From Lachnospiraceae bacterium (GTDB lineage Bacteria > Bacillota > Clostridia > Lachnospirales > Lachnospiraceae), in NCBI GenBank assembly GCA_016282745.1, contig JAEELL010000004.1, forward strand, positions 1 to 41,266: DNA of 41,266 bases, written 5' to 3'. Within the stretch, counting starts at the first letter, position 1. The number at the start of each line of letters is the position of its first letter. Positions 1 through 7,266 of this stretch are shown piece by piece. The notes beneath the pieces are model-generated. The model was not told the origin of the DNA and did not search any database. It saw nothing but the letters and a program-made list of their open reading frames with translations. Made by a program: the position numbers and the translations under genes.

Positions 1-260
1 AAAGAAAAGATATGCAGAAAGCAAAAGAAATGGGGATAGATGCATATCTTGAAGAGCAAAGAGAAAAGAAGCGTATCCTGGAAAGACTTCTTGAAGATTA
101 TAATGACGGGAAACAGGATGTATTTTATTGCAGGGCTGTTAATATGCTTGAATTGGAAGCCCTGAAGGAAATAATGGAGGATGCTGATAAACGTGCTCAG
201 AGTCTGAATGCCCGGGAGAGGGCAGAGCTTATGAAAACACTGATGTACAAATATACATAA
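1..260 (+). CDS. C-terminal end of an unrecognised protein (probably truncated by the window edge)
   Basis: The reading frame is open from the first complete codon and ends with TAA at 258-260. An ATG at 12 could be a start, but the frame continues upstream and too little sequence precedes it to judge a ribosome site, so a truncated 3' end is more likely. The visible part is about 82 residues, highly charged and helical in composition (many E, K, R and L), with no signal peptide or membrane segment. I do not recognise a family. A bidirectional terminator follows at 297-335. Confidence 0.5.
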   Translation, partial: RKDMQKAKEMGIDAYLEEQREKKRILERLLEDYNDGKQDVFYCRAVNMLELEALKEIMEDADKRAQSLNARERAELMKTLMYKYT

Positions 261-296
261 CTATTATATTTTTACAGCCTTTTTTTCACAGACTCT

Positions 297-335
297 AAAA
301 GGAGGCAACGTCAATTGCTGACGTTGTCTCCTTTT
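297..335. terminator. Bidirectional intrinsic terminator between convergent genes
   Basis: A 17-bp inverted repeat has arms at 297-313 and 319-335 with a 5-base loop; one position is a G-U pair on the plus-strand RNA. The plus arm ends in CTTTT, and the minus direction runs into a T-rich stretch (complement of 270-290). The stem overlaps the last codons of the minus-strand gene that ends at 311, so it serves both convergent genes. Confidence 0.8.
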
Positions 336-916
336 GATTCAACATAGTCTTTTATTTCGTAATAGTAATCCCATTCATCTTTAAAATATCGTGAGAAACA
401 ACCATTCATGCTAGTTAAACCACCGGCTATATTTATAACTCTTCCATCGTTGAATCTCACAAGAAATTGGGGGGCTTGTTTGGCAGGTTTTTCTTCATGA
501 CACTCTTCTATATCATCAAATGTGTAGTGCACCTCGGAATTATTGTTAACAATTATTATTTCTTTTCCAATTATTCTGATATATTTATTTGAATAATAAA
601 ACATATTAAAAATCTGTAAAACATTAATAATCACAAGAAAGACAAGAACCCCCATACTTATGGATATTGGTGAATCTGTAGAAAGAACTGCATAAATAAA
701 ACCACCAAGCGCCAAAATTAAAAAAAATATAATTGTGATAAGAGGACCATTATTTGTAATAATAATCTCAGGAACTTTTTCCTGAGTGAGAAGTGAAGCT
801 GCTCTGAATGCCACATCATATAATGCAGAGGCAAGAAATAATATTGTCAAAATGCCATCAAGAACAAATACCACAATTTTTTTTATGAGCTGTTTTTTGT
901 TGTCACTAAAATCCAT
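311..916 (-). CDS. Small membrane protein with a cytosolic C-terminal domain, unrecognised
   Basis: This is a 201-residue protein. Hydrophobic segments lie at about residues 13-32, 56-78 and 83-106, so three membrane spans are likely. A polar domain of about 90 residues follows (from about 110), beginning YIRIIGKEIIIVNNN and containing a short beta-rich stretch with FNDGRVINIAGG. That layout resembles small bacterial membrane proteins with a PH-like or YcxB-like tail, but this is only an impression. A GGAGG lies 11 bases before the ATG. A promoter is placed at 942-970. The gene stands alone, divergent from the sugar ABC locus. Function unknown. Confidence 0.7.
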   Translation of the reverse strand: MDFSDNKKQLIKKIVVFVLDGILTILFLASALYDVAFRAASLLTQEKVPEIIITNNGPLITIIFFLILALGGFIYAVLSTDSPISISMGVLVFLVIINVLQIFNMFYYSNKYIRIIGKEIIIVNNNSEVHYTFDDIEECHEEKPAKQAPQFLVRFNDGRVINIAGGLTSMNGCFSRYFKDEWDYYYEIKDYVESKGDNVSN

Positions 917-941
917 TTATTTTAAGACCTCCGTTGGGAAT

Positions 942-970
942 AATGTAGTTTCCTTTACATTAGTAATCAA
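942..970 (-). promoter_or_regulatory. Sigma-A-type promoter for the 311-916 gene
   Basis: On the minus strand TTGATT (complement of 965-970) is followed after exactly 17 bases by TACATT (complement of 942-947). Initiation near 935 would give a leader of about 20 bases. Confidence 0.5.
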
Positions 971-976
971 TATCAG

Positions 977-993
977 ATAGTATACAATACTAT
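977..993. promoter_or_regulatory. Operator-like palindrome in the divergent region
   Basis: ATAGTAT (977-983) and ATACTAT (987-993) form perfect 7-bp arms around a 3-base centre. The site sits directly upstream of the minus -35 box (965-970) and about 70 bp upstream of a plus-strand extended -10, so a regulator bound here could affect either gene. No regulator is assigned. Confidence 0.35.
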
Positions 994-1061
994 GAAGAAA
1001 AAAAATATGAAAATTTTCCACTTTTTTGAAAATTTAATATCTACAATCCGGCACAATCGCG

Positions 1062-1070
1062 TGCTACAAT
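1062..1070 (+). promoter_or_regulatory. Possible extended -10 promoter for the sugar ABC operon
   Basis: TGCTACAAT (1062-1070) matches an extended -10. No good -35 is present at the proper distance, which fits a promoter that needs an activator such as the YesN-type regulator encoded at 6359-7090. The leader to the ATG at 1196 would be about 120 bases. Nothing else coding is seen between 917 and 1195. Confidence 0.35.
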
Positions 1071-1195
1071 CACATCATCAAATTAATAATTCTTCGGTCG
1101 GATAATAATTTTCGCTCAGTGATTAAATTAAGTGATTAAATAATAATAAAAATAAAATGACCGGGAAACAAAATTTTAGGAGGTACGACGAGGGA

Positions 1196-2509
1196 ATGAG
1201 AAGGATTACCAAAATCATGTCAACTGCTTTGACAGTTGCCATGGCATCAACAATGTTAGTGGGGTGTGGAGACACATCAACAGGAACAGCAGCAAAGAAG
1301 GGGGATGACGGTCAGGTTACCATCAAGTTGTTCTCAAACTTAACTGACAGAAAGAACGGACAGGGATTAGTTGAGCAGACAATTATAGATGAGTATATGA
1401 AAGACAATCCAAAGGTAAAAATTGAAGTTGAGGCTTTGGATGAGGAAGCTTACAAGACAAAATTCAAGGCTTACTCAATGTCAGGAATGCCGGATGTTGT
1501 AAGTATTTGGGGTCAGCCGGCATTCTTGGATGAAGTGGTTGAGGCAGGAGTTTTGGCAGAACTTAATCCGGCAGATTACTCAGATTACAAATTTGTAGAG
1601 GGTTCTTTGACCGGTTATACATACGATGGAAAACTTTATGGACTCCCAAGAAACACAGATATCGGAGTGTTCTATTATAATCAGAAGATGTTTGAAGATA
1701 ATGGATGGGAAGTTCCACAAACTTATGATGAGTTGTTAGGATTGGCAGACAAGATTAATGAAAAAGGAATCGTTCCTGTGGCTATGGACGGGGGAGACGG
1801 ATGGCCACTTTGTGTATATCTTGCAGATGTTCTCTTCAAGATTACAGGAACAGATTACACATCAACTGTAAGCAATGCAATCAAGACAGGTGATTTCAGT
1901 GCACCGGAACTCAAGAAGGCTACAGAATTATTAAAGGCTACATCAGATGCAAACTTATTCCAGAAGGGATATGATACACAGGATTACGGTGCAGCAATGA
2001 ACTTATTTACAAATGGTCAGGCTGCAATGTTTTACATGGGAAGCTGGGAGACTTCAATGGCAACAAACGAAGATATCGCAGAAGACATCAGAACAAATAT
2101 CCGTGTATTTACAATGCCTACAGTAGAAGGTGGTAAAGCAGCAGCAACTGATATTTCAGCTTGGAACGGTGGTGGATACGCAGTAAATGCAAATTCAGAA
2201 GTTAAAGAAGAGGCAATCAAGTTCTTAAACTTCATGTATCAGCCGGACAAATTATCTAAATATGGATGGGAAAACGGGGTTGGATTATCAGCTCAGGATC
2301 AGAGCTCATACATGACAGGAAACGAGACAGAATTACAGAAGCAGATTGTTGATATTTTAAGTAAATCAACAAACCTTTCAGGAACACCAATCAATGATCA
2401 GGGAACATCTGCATTTAAGACTAGCATCGAGAGTGAGATTCAGAGCGTATGTAACGGTAGTAAGAGTGTTGATGATTTCTTAACTGCAATCGGAAAAGCT
2501 TGCAAATAG
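1196..2509 (+). CDS. Sugar ABC transporter substrate-binding lipoprotein (family 1)
   Basis: This is an extracellular solute-binding protein that captures a sugar or oligosaccharide and delivers it to the two permeases encoded downstream. With the start at 1196 (AGGAGG at 1178-1183, GAGGG nearer), the N-terminus is a typical lipoprotein signal: a short basic start, a hydrophobic stretch, then LVGC with the lipid-bearing Cys at residue 24. The mature part has family-1 hallmarks: a beta start of the type VTIKLFSNLTD, then EEAYKTKFKAYSMSGMPDVVSIWG, the central YYNQKMFEDNGWEVPQTYDE, and a late AWNGGGYAVNANS. The length of 437 residues is normal. An ATG 13 codons upstream is in frame but would spoil the signal peptide. 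The substrate cannot be told; no glycosidase lies nearby in the window. Confidence 0.93.
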   Translation: MRRITKIMSTALTVAMASTMLVGCGDTSTGTAAKKGDDGQVTIKLFSNLTDRKNGQGLVEQTIIDEYMKDNPKVKIEVEALDEEAYKTKFKAYSMSGMPDVVSIWGQPAFLDEVVEAGVLAELNPADYSDYKFVEGSLTGYTYDGKLYGLPRNTDIGVFYYNQKMFEDNGWEVPQTYDELLGLADKINEKGIVPVAMDGGDGWPLCVYLADVLFKITGTDYTSTVSNAIKTGDFSAPELKKATELLKATSDANLFQKGYDTQDYGAAMNLFTNGQAAMFYMGSWETSMATNEDIAEDIRTNIRVFTMPTVEGGKAAATDISAWNGGGYAVNANSEVKEEAIKFLNFMYQPDKLSKYGWENGVGLSAQDQSSYMTGNETELQKQIVDILSKSTNLSGTPINDQGTSAFKTSIESEIQSVCNGSKSVDDFLTAIGKACK

Positions 2510-2538
2510 TCCTTTACTCGAAATCAATCAACTTATGT

Positions 2539-2567
2539 GGCTGTCCGGATTATCCGGGCAGCCATTT
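2539..2567 (+). terminator. Leaky terminator between binding protein and permeases
   Basis: GGCTGTCCGG (2539-2548) pairs with CCGGGCAGCC (2554-2563), one wobble, 5-base loop, followed by ATTTT. It lies inside the operon, where a partial terminator or 3' stabiliser would leave the binding-protein message in excess over the permease message, as is usual for such operons. Confidence 0.65.
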
Positions 2568-2607
2568 TAAAATTGAATACAAAATAAGAAAGGGATAACA
2601 GACTACA

Positions 2608-3582
2608 ATGAAAAAGTTATACAGTAACAAATTGGTTATATTCAGCCTGATTCTTCCGGGACTGCTATTATTTATATTTGCAATTCTGGCACCGATTTGT
2701 CTGAGTATTTATTATGGTTTTACAAATTATACAGGTATGGGAACCTACGATATGATAGGTCTTGAGAATTATAAGAATCTTCTTCATGATGAAGCATTTG
2801 CTATATCTCTCAGGAATTCCCTGCTTCTTGCCATTGGATTTATCTGCATTCAGCATCCTATAGCAATGATTATTGCGGCGGTTCTTGATAAACTTGGCGG
2901 TCGTGCAGAAAGTTTTTTCAGATGCGTTTATTTTATTCCAAATGTTATTTCTATTGCAGTAATTGCAAAACTCTGGGGTTTTATTTACAATCCAAACTTT
3001 GGACTTTTAAATAATATTGTTAAGGCCTTTGGAGGCAAAGGCGATATCAACTGGTTAGATGAGAAAAATGCCATATGGTCAGTGTTAATTGTGCTTATCT
3101 GGCACGGTTTTGGTTGGGGGATGTTGATTTATTATACAGGAATTAAGAATATTGATCCGACTCTTTACGAGGCTGCTTCAATTGACGGGGCAAGTCAGTC
3201 CCAGACTTTTCTTAGAGTAACGCTTCCGCTTATGAAACCTGTTATTCAGGTTAATGTTACAATGGCTGTTATTTCAGCTTTAAAGCAGATGGAAACAGTA
3301 TATCTGTTGACTCAGGGCGGTCCCGGAAACAGTACACAGTTTGCGGCAAACTATCTGTATCAGCAGGGATTTACAGCCTACAGATACGGATATGGTAATG
3401 CAATCGGAGTTATTTTCATTATAATTTGTCTTATTGCTACGGTTGCACTCAACAAGGTATTTGAGGACCGCGACGAAGTGAGAATGAGAAAGCATGAGCG
3501 GGATGAGGAAAAGAGAAGAAATGCCATGAGAAAATCAGTGACAGTAAAGAATAAATTAAATAGTATAAAGGCGGTGGGATAG
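2608..3582 (+). CDS. Sugar ABC transporter permease, MalF/LacF type
   Basis: This is an inner-membrane subunit of a CUT1 sugar importer. The 324-residue protein has about six membrane spans, starting with residues 8-30, and carries the EAA loop that docks the ATPase: YEAASIDGASQSQTFLRVTLPLMKP, with the conserved EAA...G. The C-terminus is unusually long and basic-acidic (RDEVRMRKHERDEEKRR), about 35 charged residues beyond the last span. An AAGAAAGG site precedes the ATG by about 14 bases. The stop codon abuts the start of the next permease gene with no gap. No ATPase is encoded here, so a shared MsmK-type ATPase elsewhere probably powers the system. Confidence 0.92.
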   Translation: MKKLYSNKLVIFSLILPGLLLFIFAILAPICLSIYYGFTNYTGMGTYDMIGLENYKNLLHDEAFAISLRNSLLLAIGFICIQHPIAMIIAAVLDKLGGRAESFFRCVYFIPNVISIAVIAKLWGFIYNPNFGLLNNIVKAFGGKGDINWLDEKNAIWSVLIVLIWHGFGWGMLIYYTGIKNIDPTLYEAASIDGASQSQTFLRVTLPLMKPVIQVNVTMAVISALKQMETVYLLTQGGPGNSTQFAANYLYQQGFTAYRYGYGNAIGVIFIIICLIATVALNKVFEDRDEVRMRKHERDEEKRRNAMRKSVTVKNKLNSIKAVG

Positions 3583-4422
3583 ATGAGTAAGAAGAAAAAA
3601 GCAGGAATAGGAAGAGTATTTATGTGGGTTATTCTTATTGCCATTGCTATTGTACAGATTTTCCCACTTATATGGCTTTTGGACTTTTCTGTTGCAAGCA
3701 GTACGGAAATGTTTACAAGCGGACTTTTGATTATACCGAAAAAAATAATGTGGAGCAATTATTCCAAAGCATTTACAGATGGCCACTTTTTATTGTACTT
3801 AAAAAATAGTATACTAATAAATGTGTTGGCAGTCATACTTGTATTGATTGCTTCCATTATGGCAGGATTTGCGTGTCGAAGAATGCGTTGGAAACTGAGC
3901 GGATTTGTAAAAACTATGTTGCTTATGGGAATGATGATTCCTATACATGCAACTTTATTACCAAATTACAAAATATATACTGAACTTGGAATCACTGATA
4001 CCATGTGGGCGCTTCTAATTCCTTATGTAGCTTTTTCACTTCCACAGGGACTGTTCCTTATGACAAGTTTTATCGAGTCTATTCCGGTAGAACTTGAGGA
4101 GGCTGCGGTTATTGACGGTTGCGGAATCTACAGAATTATTTTTCAGGTAATAACACCGATGCTTAAAACATCCATAGCAACAGTTTCAATTATGACATTT
4201 TTAAATAACTGGAATGAATTTATGATGGCAAGAATCTACCTGAGTTCGGATAAGTGGAAGACTTTACCGTTCTCGATTTTGGACTTCACGGGACAGTATT
4301 CATCCAACTATGCAATTCAGTTTGCGGTTATGGCATTGACGGCAGCTCCGGCTATTATCGTATATATTATATTAAATAAGCACATTACAAAAGGTGTTGC
4401 AATGGGTGCAGTTAAAGGCTGA
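3583..4422 (+). CDS. Sugar ABC transporter permease, MalG/UgpE type
   Basis: This is the second CUT1 membrane subunit, 279 residues, pairing with the product of 2608-3582. It has about six spans (first at about residues 14-33). The EAA loop reads ELEEAAVIDGCGIYRIIFQVITPMLK and is followed by the usual NNWNEFMMARIYL segment. It starts directly after the previous stop codon, with the ribosome site AAGGCGGTGGG inside the upstream gene, so translation is probably coupled. The C-terminus (TKGVAMGAVKG) is typical of the family. Confidence 0.93.
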   Translation: MSKKKKAGIGRVFMWVILIAIAIVQIFPLIWLLDFSVASSTEMFTSGLLIIPKKIMWSNYSKAFTDGHFLLYLKNSILINVLAVILVLIASIMAGFACRRMRWKLSGFVKTMLLMGMMIPIHATLLPNYKIYTELGITDTMWALLIPYVAFSLPQGLFLMTSFIESIPVELEEAAVIDGCGIYRIIFQVITPMLKTSIATVSIMTFLNNWNEFMMARIYLSSDKWKTLPFSILDFTGQYSSNYAIQFAVMALTAAPAIIVYIILNKHITKGVAMGAVKG

Positions 4423-4535
4423 TGCGGCAGATATAATTAGGAAAAATAATATTTCAGCATAAGTTTAATTCAGAATAAAATGATTACAACATCAAATGTT
4501 ATTCAATATGTGCATAAAAAGGACAGCATATACAG

Positions 4536-6332
4536 ATGAATAAAATCAGACAGTGGGTCGGCGACCTCAGCGTAAAGAAAAAGTTAATATTCTACGGTTA
4601 TCTGATTATCACTCCGGTTTTGATTATTGCCTGCACAGTTTTCTATTTTTTCAATTACAGAAAGGTTGTTGATGAGAGGACGAACAGTGATATGGAGAGC
4701 GTGTATTCATTGTCGGACAGTGTGGACGTTCTTCAGACGAACGTGATGAATTTTTCCACATATCTTTGTATTAATGAGCAGATTAGGAATCTGCTGTTAG
4801 AGGAGAATGTTGAAGAAAAAAACGACAATGCAAGATTGTGGCTTGAGGAAGCGCCGATGCAGATTGTTCAGGATATAGTTGCTCTGAAAGGACAGATTCA
4901 GACCTTGGCAATTTATCCTGAGAACGGAATAAGACCTTATCTCAGATGTATGGACGGAAGTGCATATATTTCAGACACCAATCTTGTGAAAGTTACTGAG
5001 ATTTATCAAAAGACAGTTTCCACAGACAGCGGAATGATATGGAAACATATTCCAAAAGGAAGTGGCGACACATATTACACAAACCGTTATGACAAAGTGG
5101 GATTGTACAGAAGAATATATGATTTTCACAGAAAAAAAGTCATCGGGTATATTGTTATCGGTGTCAATCAGAAGATGTTTACTAAACTGTGCGAAAATGC
5201 AGTTAAGAATGAAAAGGAAGCAGCGATTATTCTTGACAGAAACGGTGGAGAATTGTGCAGGGTAGGTAATATTGATTCAAAACTCGAAACATATCTGAAA
5301 AATGATAAGTTTGTGAATAAGAAATATAATGAGCGAGAGGCTCACTTTACATATGGTGACTATAATGTCAGCTGCATTCAGAACAGAGCGGATGCTGCGA
5401 TTGTATGCAAGATTACGTCGGTTTATAATTTCAGAATGTTAGCACTCAGTGCTGCATATCTTCCAATTATACTGTTGCTTGGCGTTATGATATCACTGTT
5501 ACCGTTATTGATTATTATTTCAAATATTGTTACAAAGCCACTTGCAAAAGTAAGTATGGCAATAAAAGATTTTTCCAAGGGCGATTTTAAACAGCAGCTT
5601 GAGGTTACAACAAACGATGAAGTTGGAGAGGTTGCAAGATGTTTCAATAAGATGGTTCTTGATATAAAGGATTTGATTGAAGAAAACTATGTAATCACGC
5701 TAAAGGAACGTGAGAGCGAACTGAGCGCATTGCAGGCCCAGATTAATCCGCATTTTTTATACAATACACTGGATTCACTTTACTGGAAAGCGACAGCGGA
5801 AGACAACGATGAGATTGCCGAGTGCATATTGGCACTTTCCGAATTGTTTAAGCTTGTGCTTAATCGTGGAAACAGCGAGGTGACGGTGGGGCACGAGATT
5901 GAACTAATCTCGAGATATCTTCAGATTCAGAAAATGAGATTTTCAAAAAGGCTTGATTATGAGATAGAAGTATCTGAGGAGGCTTTGAAACAGAAAATGC
6001 CAAAGCTCATACTTCAACCATTTGTGGAAAATGCCATTGTACACGGATTTGAAAATGTCAGCACAAAGTGTCTGTTGAGAGTTACCGGAATGTTGGAAGA
6101 CGGCTATATCAGATTTGAGGTTAGCGATACGGGGATAGGAATGCGACAGGATCAGATTGACAGCATATGGAACGGTGAGTCGGAAATGTATGCAAAGCAG
6201 CGAATCGGCAGATACGCCATAAAGAATGTTAAAGAGAGACTGGAACTTAAGTACAACGATGATTTTGAACTTAAAATAGAGAGTAAAGTCGGAAAAGGAA
6301 CAAAAGTTATAATAAGAATTCCAATTATATAA
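4536..6332 (+). CDS. YesM-type sensor histidine kinase
   Basis: This membrane sensor kinase probably controls the sugar transporter upstream. The 598-residue layout is: span at about 17-40; extracellular Cache-like sensor at about 41-298; span at about 300-330; HAMP at about 330-385 (IVTKPLAKVSMAIKDFSKGDF); His_kinase domain with QINPHFLYNTLDSLYW and phospho-acceptor His406; HATPase with the N box LILQPFVENAIVHG and G box DTGIGM. This is the standard architecture of kinases that pair with YesN/AraC-type regulators. The kinase and regulator are 26 bp apart and form one unit downstream of the ABC genes. The ligand may be the sugar-loaded binding protein or the free sugar; the sequence does not tell. 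Confidence 0.93.
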   Translation: MNKIRQWVGDLSVKKKLIFYGYLIITPVLIIACTVFYFFNYRKVVDERTNSDMESVYSLSDSVDVLQTNVMNFSTYLCINEQIRNLLLEENVEEKNDNARLWLEEAPMQIVQDIVALKGQIQTLAIYPENGIRPYLRCMDGSAYISDTNLVKVTEIYQKTVSTDSGMIWKHIPKGSGDTYYTNRYDKVGLYRRIYDFHRKKVIGYIVIGVNQKMFTKLCENAVKNEKEAAIILDRNGGELCRVGNIDSKLETYLKNDKFVNKKYNEREAHFTYGDYNVSCIQNRADAAIVCKITSVYNFRMLALSAAYLPIILLLGVMISLLPLLIIISNIVTKPLAKVSMAIKDFSKGDFKQQLEVTTNDEVGEVARCFNKMVLDIKDLIEENYVITLKERESELSALQAQINPHFLYNTLDSLYWKATAEDNDEIAECILALSELFKLVLNRGNSEVTVGHEIELISRYLQIQKMRFSKRLDYEIEVSEEALKQKMPKLILQPFVENAIVHGFENVSTKCLLRVTGMLEDGYIRFEVSDTGIGMRQDQIDSIWNGESEMYAKQRIGRYAIKNVKERLELKYNDDFELKIESKVGKGTKVIIRIPII

Positions 6333-6358
6333 CTTTTACCTGAAAGGAGCAATGAAAA

Positions 6359-7090
6359 ATGAAACTGTTAGTGGCAGATGATGAAGATACAATTCGAAAA
6401 GGGGTAGTAAAGTATATTCAGCTTCACTCAAACAGATTTGATAAAATATATGAGGCTGAAAACGGACAGGAGGCGATAGATGTCATATTGACCTACCAGC
6501 CTGAGATTGTACTTCTCGATGTACAGATGCCCTTGATAACAGGCATTGAGGTTATGCGGGAAATTACAAAGGCAGGACTCAATCCTGTAATAATTATTCT
6601 GAGCGGATATGATGATTTCAAGTATGCCCAGCAGGCTATTAAATATGGGGCAAAAGAGTATCTGCTCAAACCAATAAGGGCAAATGACATATTGGAATGT
6701 GTAGAAAAGTGGGCGAATAAGTTGTTTGGCGATGTGGATAAGAATGTCAATGTAGATGAAGAAGCGTCGACAAATCATTTTATAAGGGAGACCTGCGATT
6801 ACATCTCAGAACACTATATGGAGGATATCTCATTATCTTATATGGCTGATTATCTGGGAATATCCAGCGGCTACCTGTCAACTTTATTTGCACAGAATGT
6901 AAAGTGCGGCTTTGTTGATTATCTCAATCAGGTGAGAATAGGTCGTGCCTGCAGTTATCTGGAGCAGAATTATTTAAAGACTTACGAGGTGGCTTACAAA
7001 GTCGGATTCAGGGATGAGAAATATTTCTCAAAGGTATTTAAGAAGATGATGGGAATGTCGCCTAGAGAATACAGAGTGAGCAGACACTAG
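6359..7090 (+). CDS. YesN-type response regulator, receiver plus AraC DNA-binding domain
   Basis: This cytosolic transcription regulator is phosphorylated by the kinase encoded just upstream. The receiver domain (residues 1-120) has the acidic pocket D7/D8, phospho-acceptor Asp54 in VLLDVQMP, and Lys104 in YLLKP. A short linker leads to an AraC-type double helix-turn-helix (about 145-243) with the family signature VAYKVGFRDEKYFSKVFKKMMGMSPREYR. At 243 residues it is the short form, without the long middle region of many YesN proteins. AAAGGAG lies 10 bases before the ATG. The probable target is the promoter region before 1196. Confidence 0.94.
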   Translation: MKLLVADDEDTIRKGVVKYIQLHSNRFDKIYEAENGQEAIDVILTYQPEIVLLDVQMPLITGIEVMREITKAGLNPVIIILSGYDDFKYAQQAIKYGAKEYLLKPIRANDILECVEKWANKLFGDVDKNVNVDEEASTNHFIRETCDYISEHYMEDISLSYMADYLGISSGYLSTLFAQNVKCGFVDYLNQVRIGRACSYLEQNYLKTYEVAYKVGFRDEKYFSKVFKKMMGMSPREYRVSRH

Positions 7091-7100
7091 GAATTTGTAC

Positions 7101-7160
7101 ATAAAAAGAACCATGGGAGTTGAGTGAATAACTCATTCAAAATCCTATGGTTCTTTTTAT
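7101..7160 (+). terminator. Terminator of the sugar ABC/two-component locus
   Basis: Arms 7101-7118 and 7143-7160 (ATAAAAAGAACCATGGGA and its near-perfect complement) enclose a second weaker stem. The 3' arm carries a run of five T. Because the outer arms are A/T-rich on both ends it may also act on the minus strand, where feoB ends at 7262. Confidence 0.8.
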
Positions 7161-7218
7161 GTTGAATATCTAAGTCAAATAACCAAACTGTCAAATATCT
7201 AAGCTGAAATAATTTGAA

Positions 7219-7266
7219 ATGTAATAAATCTAAAATGCAATAAATCTAAGATGTAATAAATCTAAA
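7219..7266. repeat. Three tandem 16-bp units at the 3' end of feoB
   Basis: Units 7219-7234, 7235-7250 and 7251-7266 follow the pattern ATGYAATAAATCTAAR, with a partial fourth unit after them. The last unit overlaps the stop codon of feoB (7262-7264), and the feoB C-terminal codons match the start of a further unit, so the array seems to have grown out of the gene end. Confidence 0.85.
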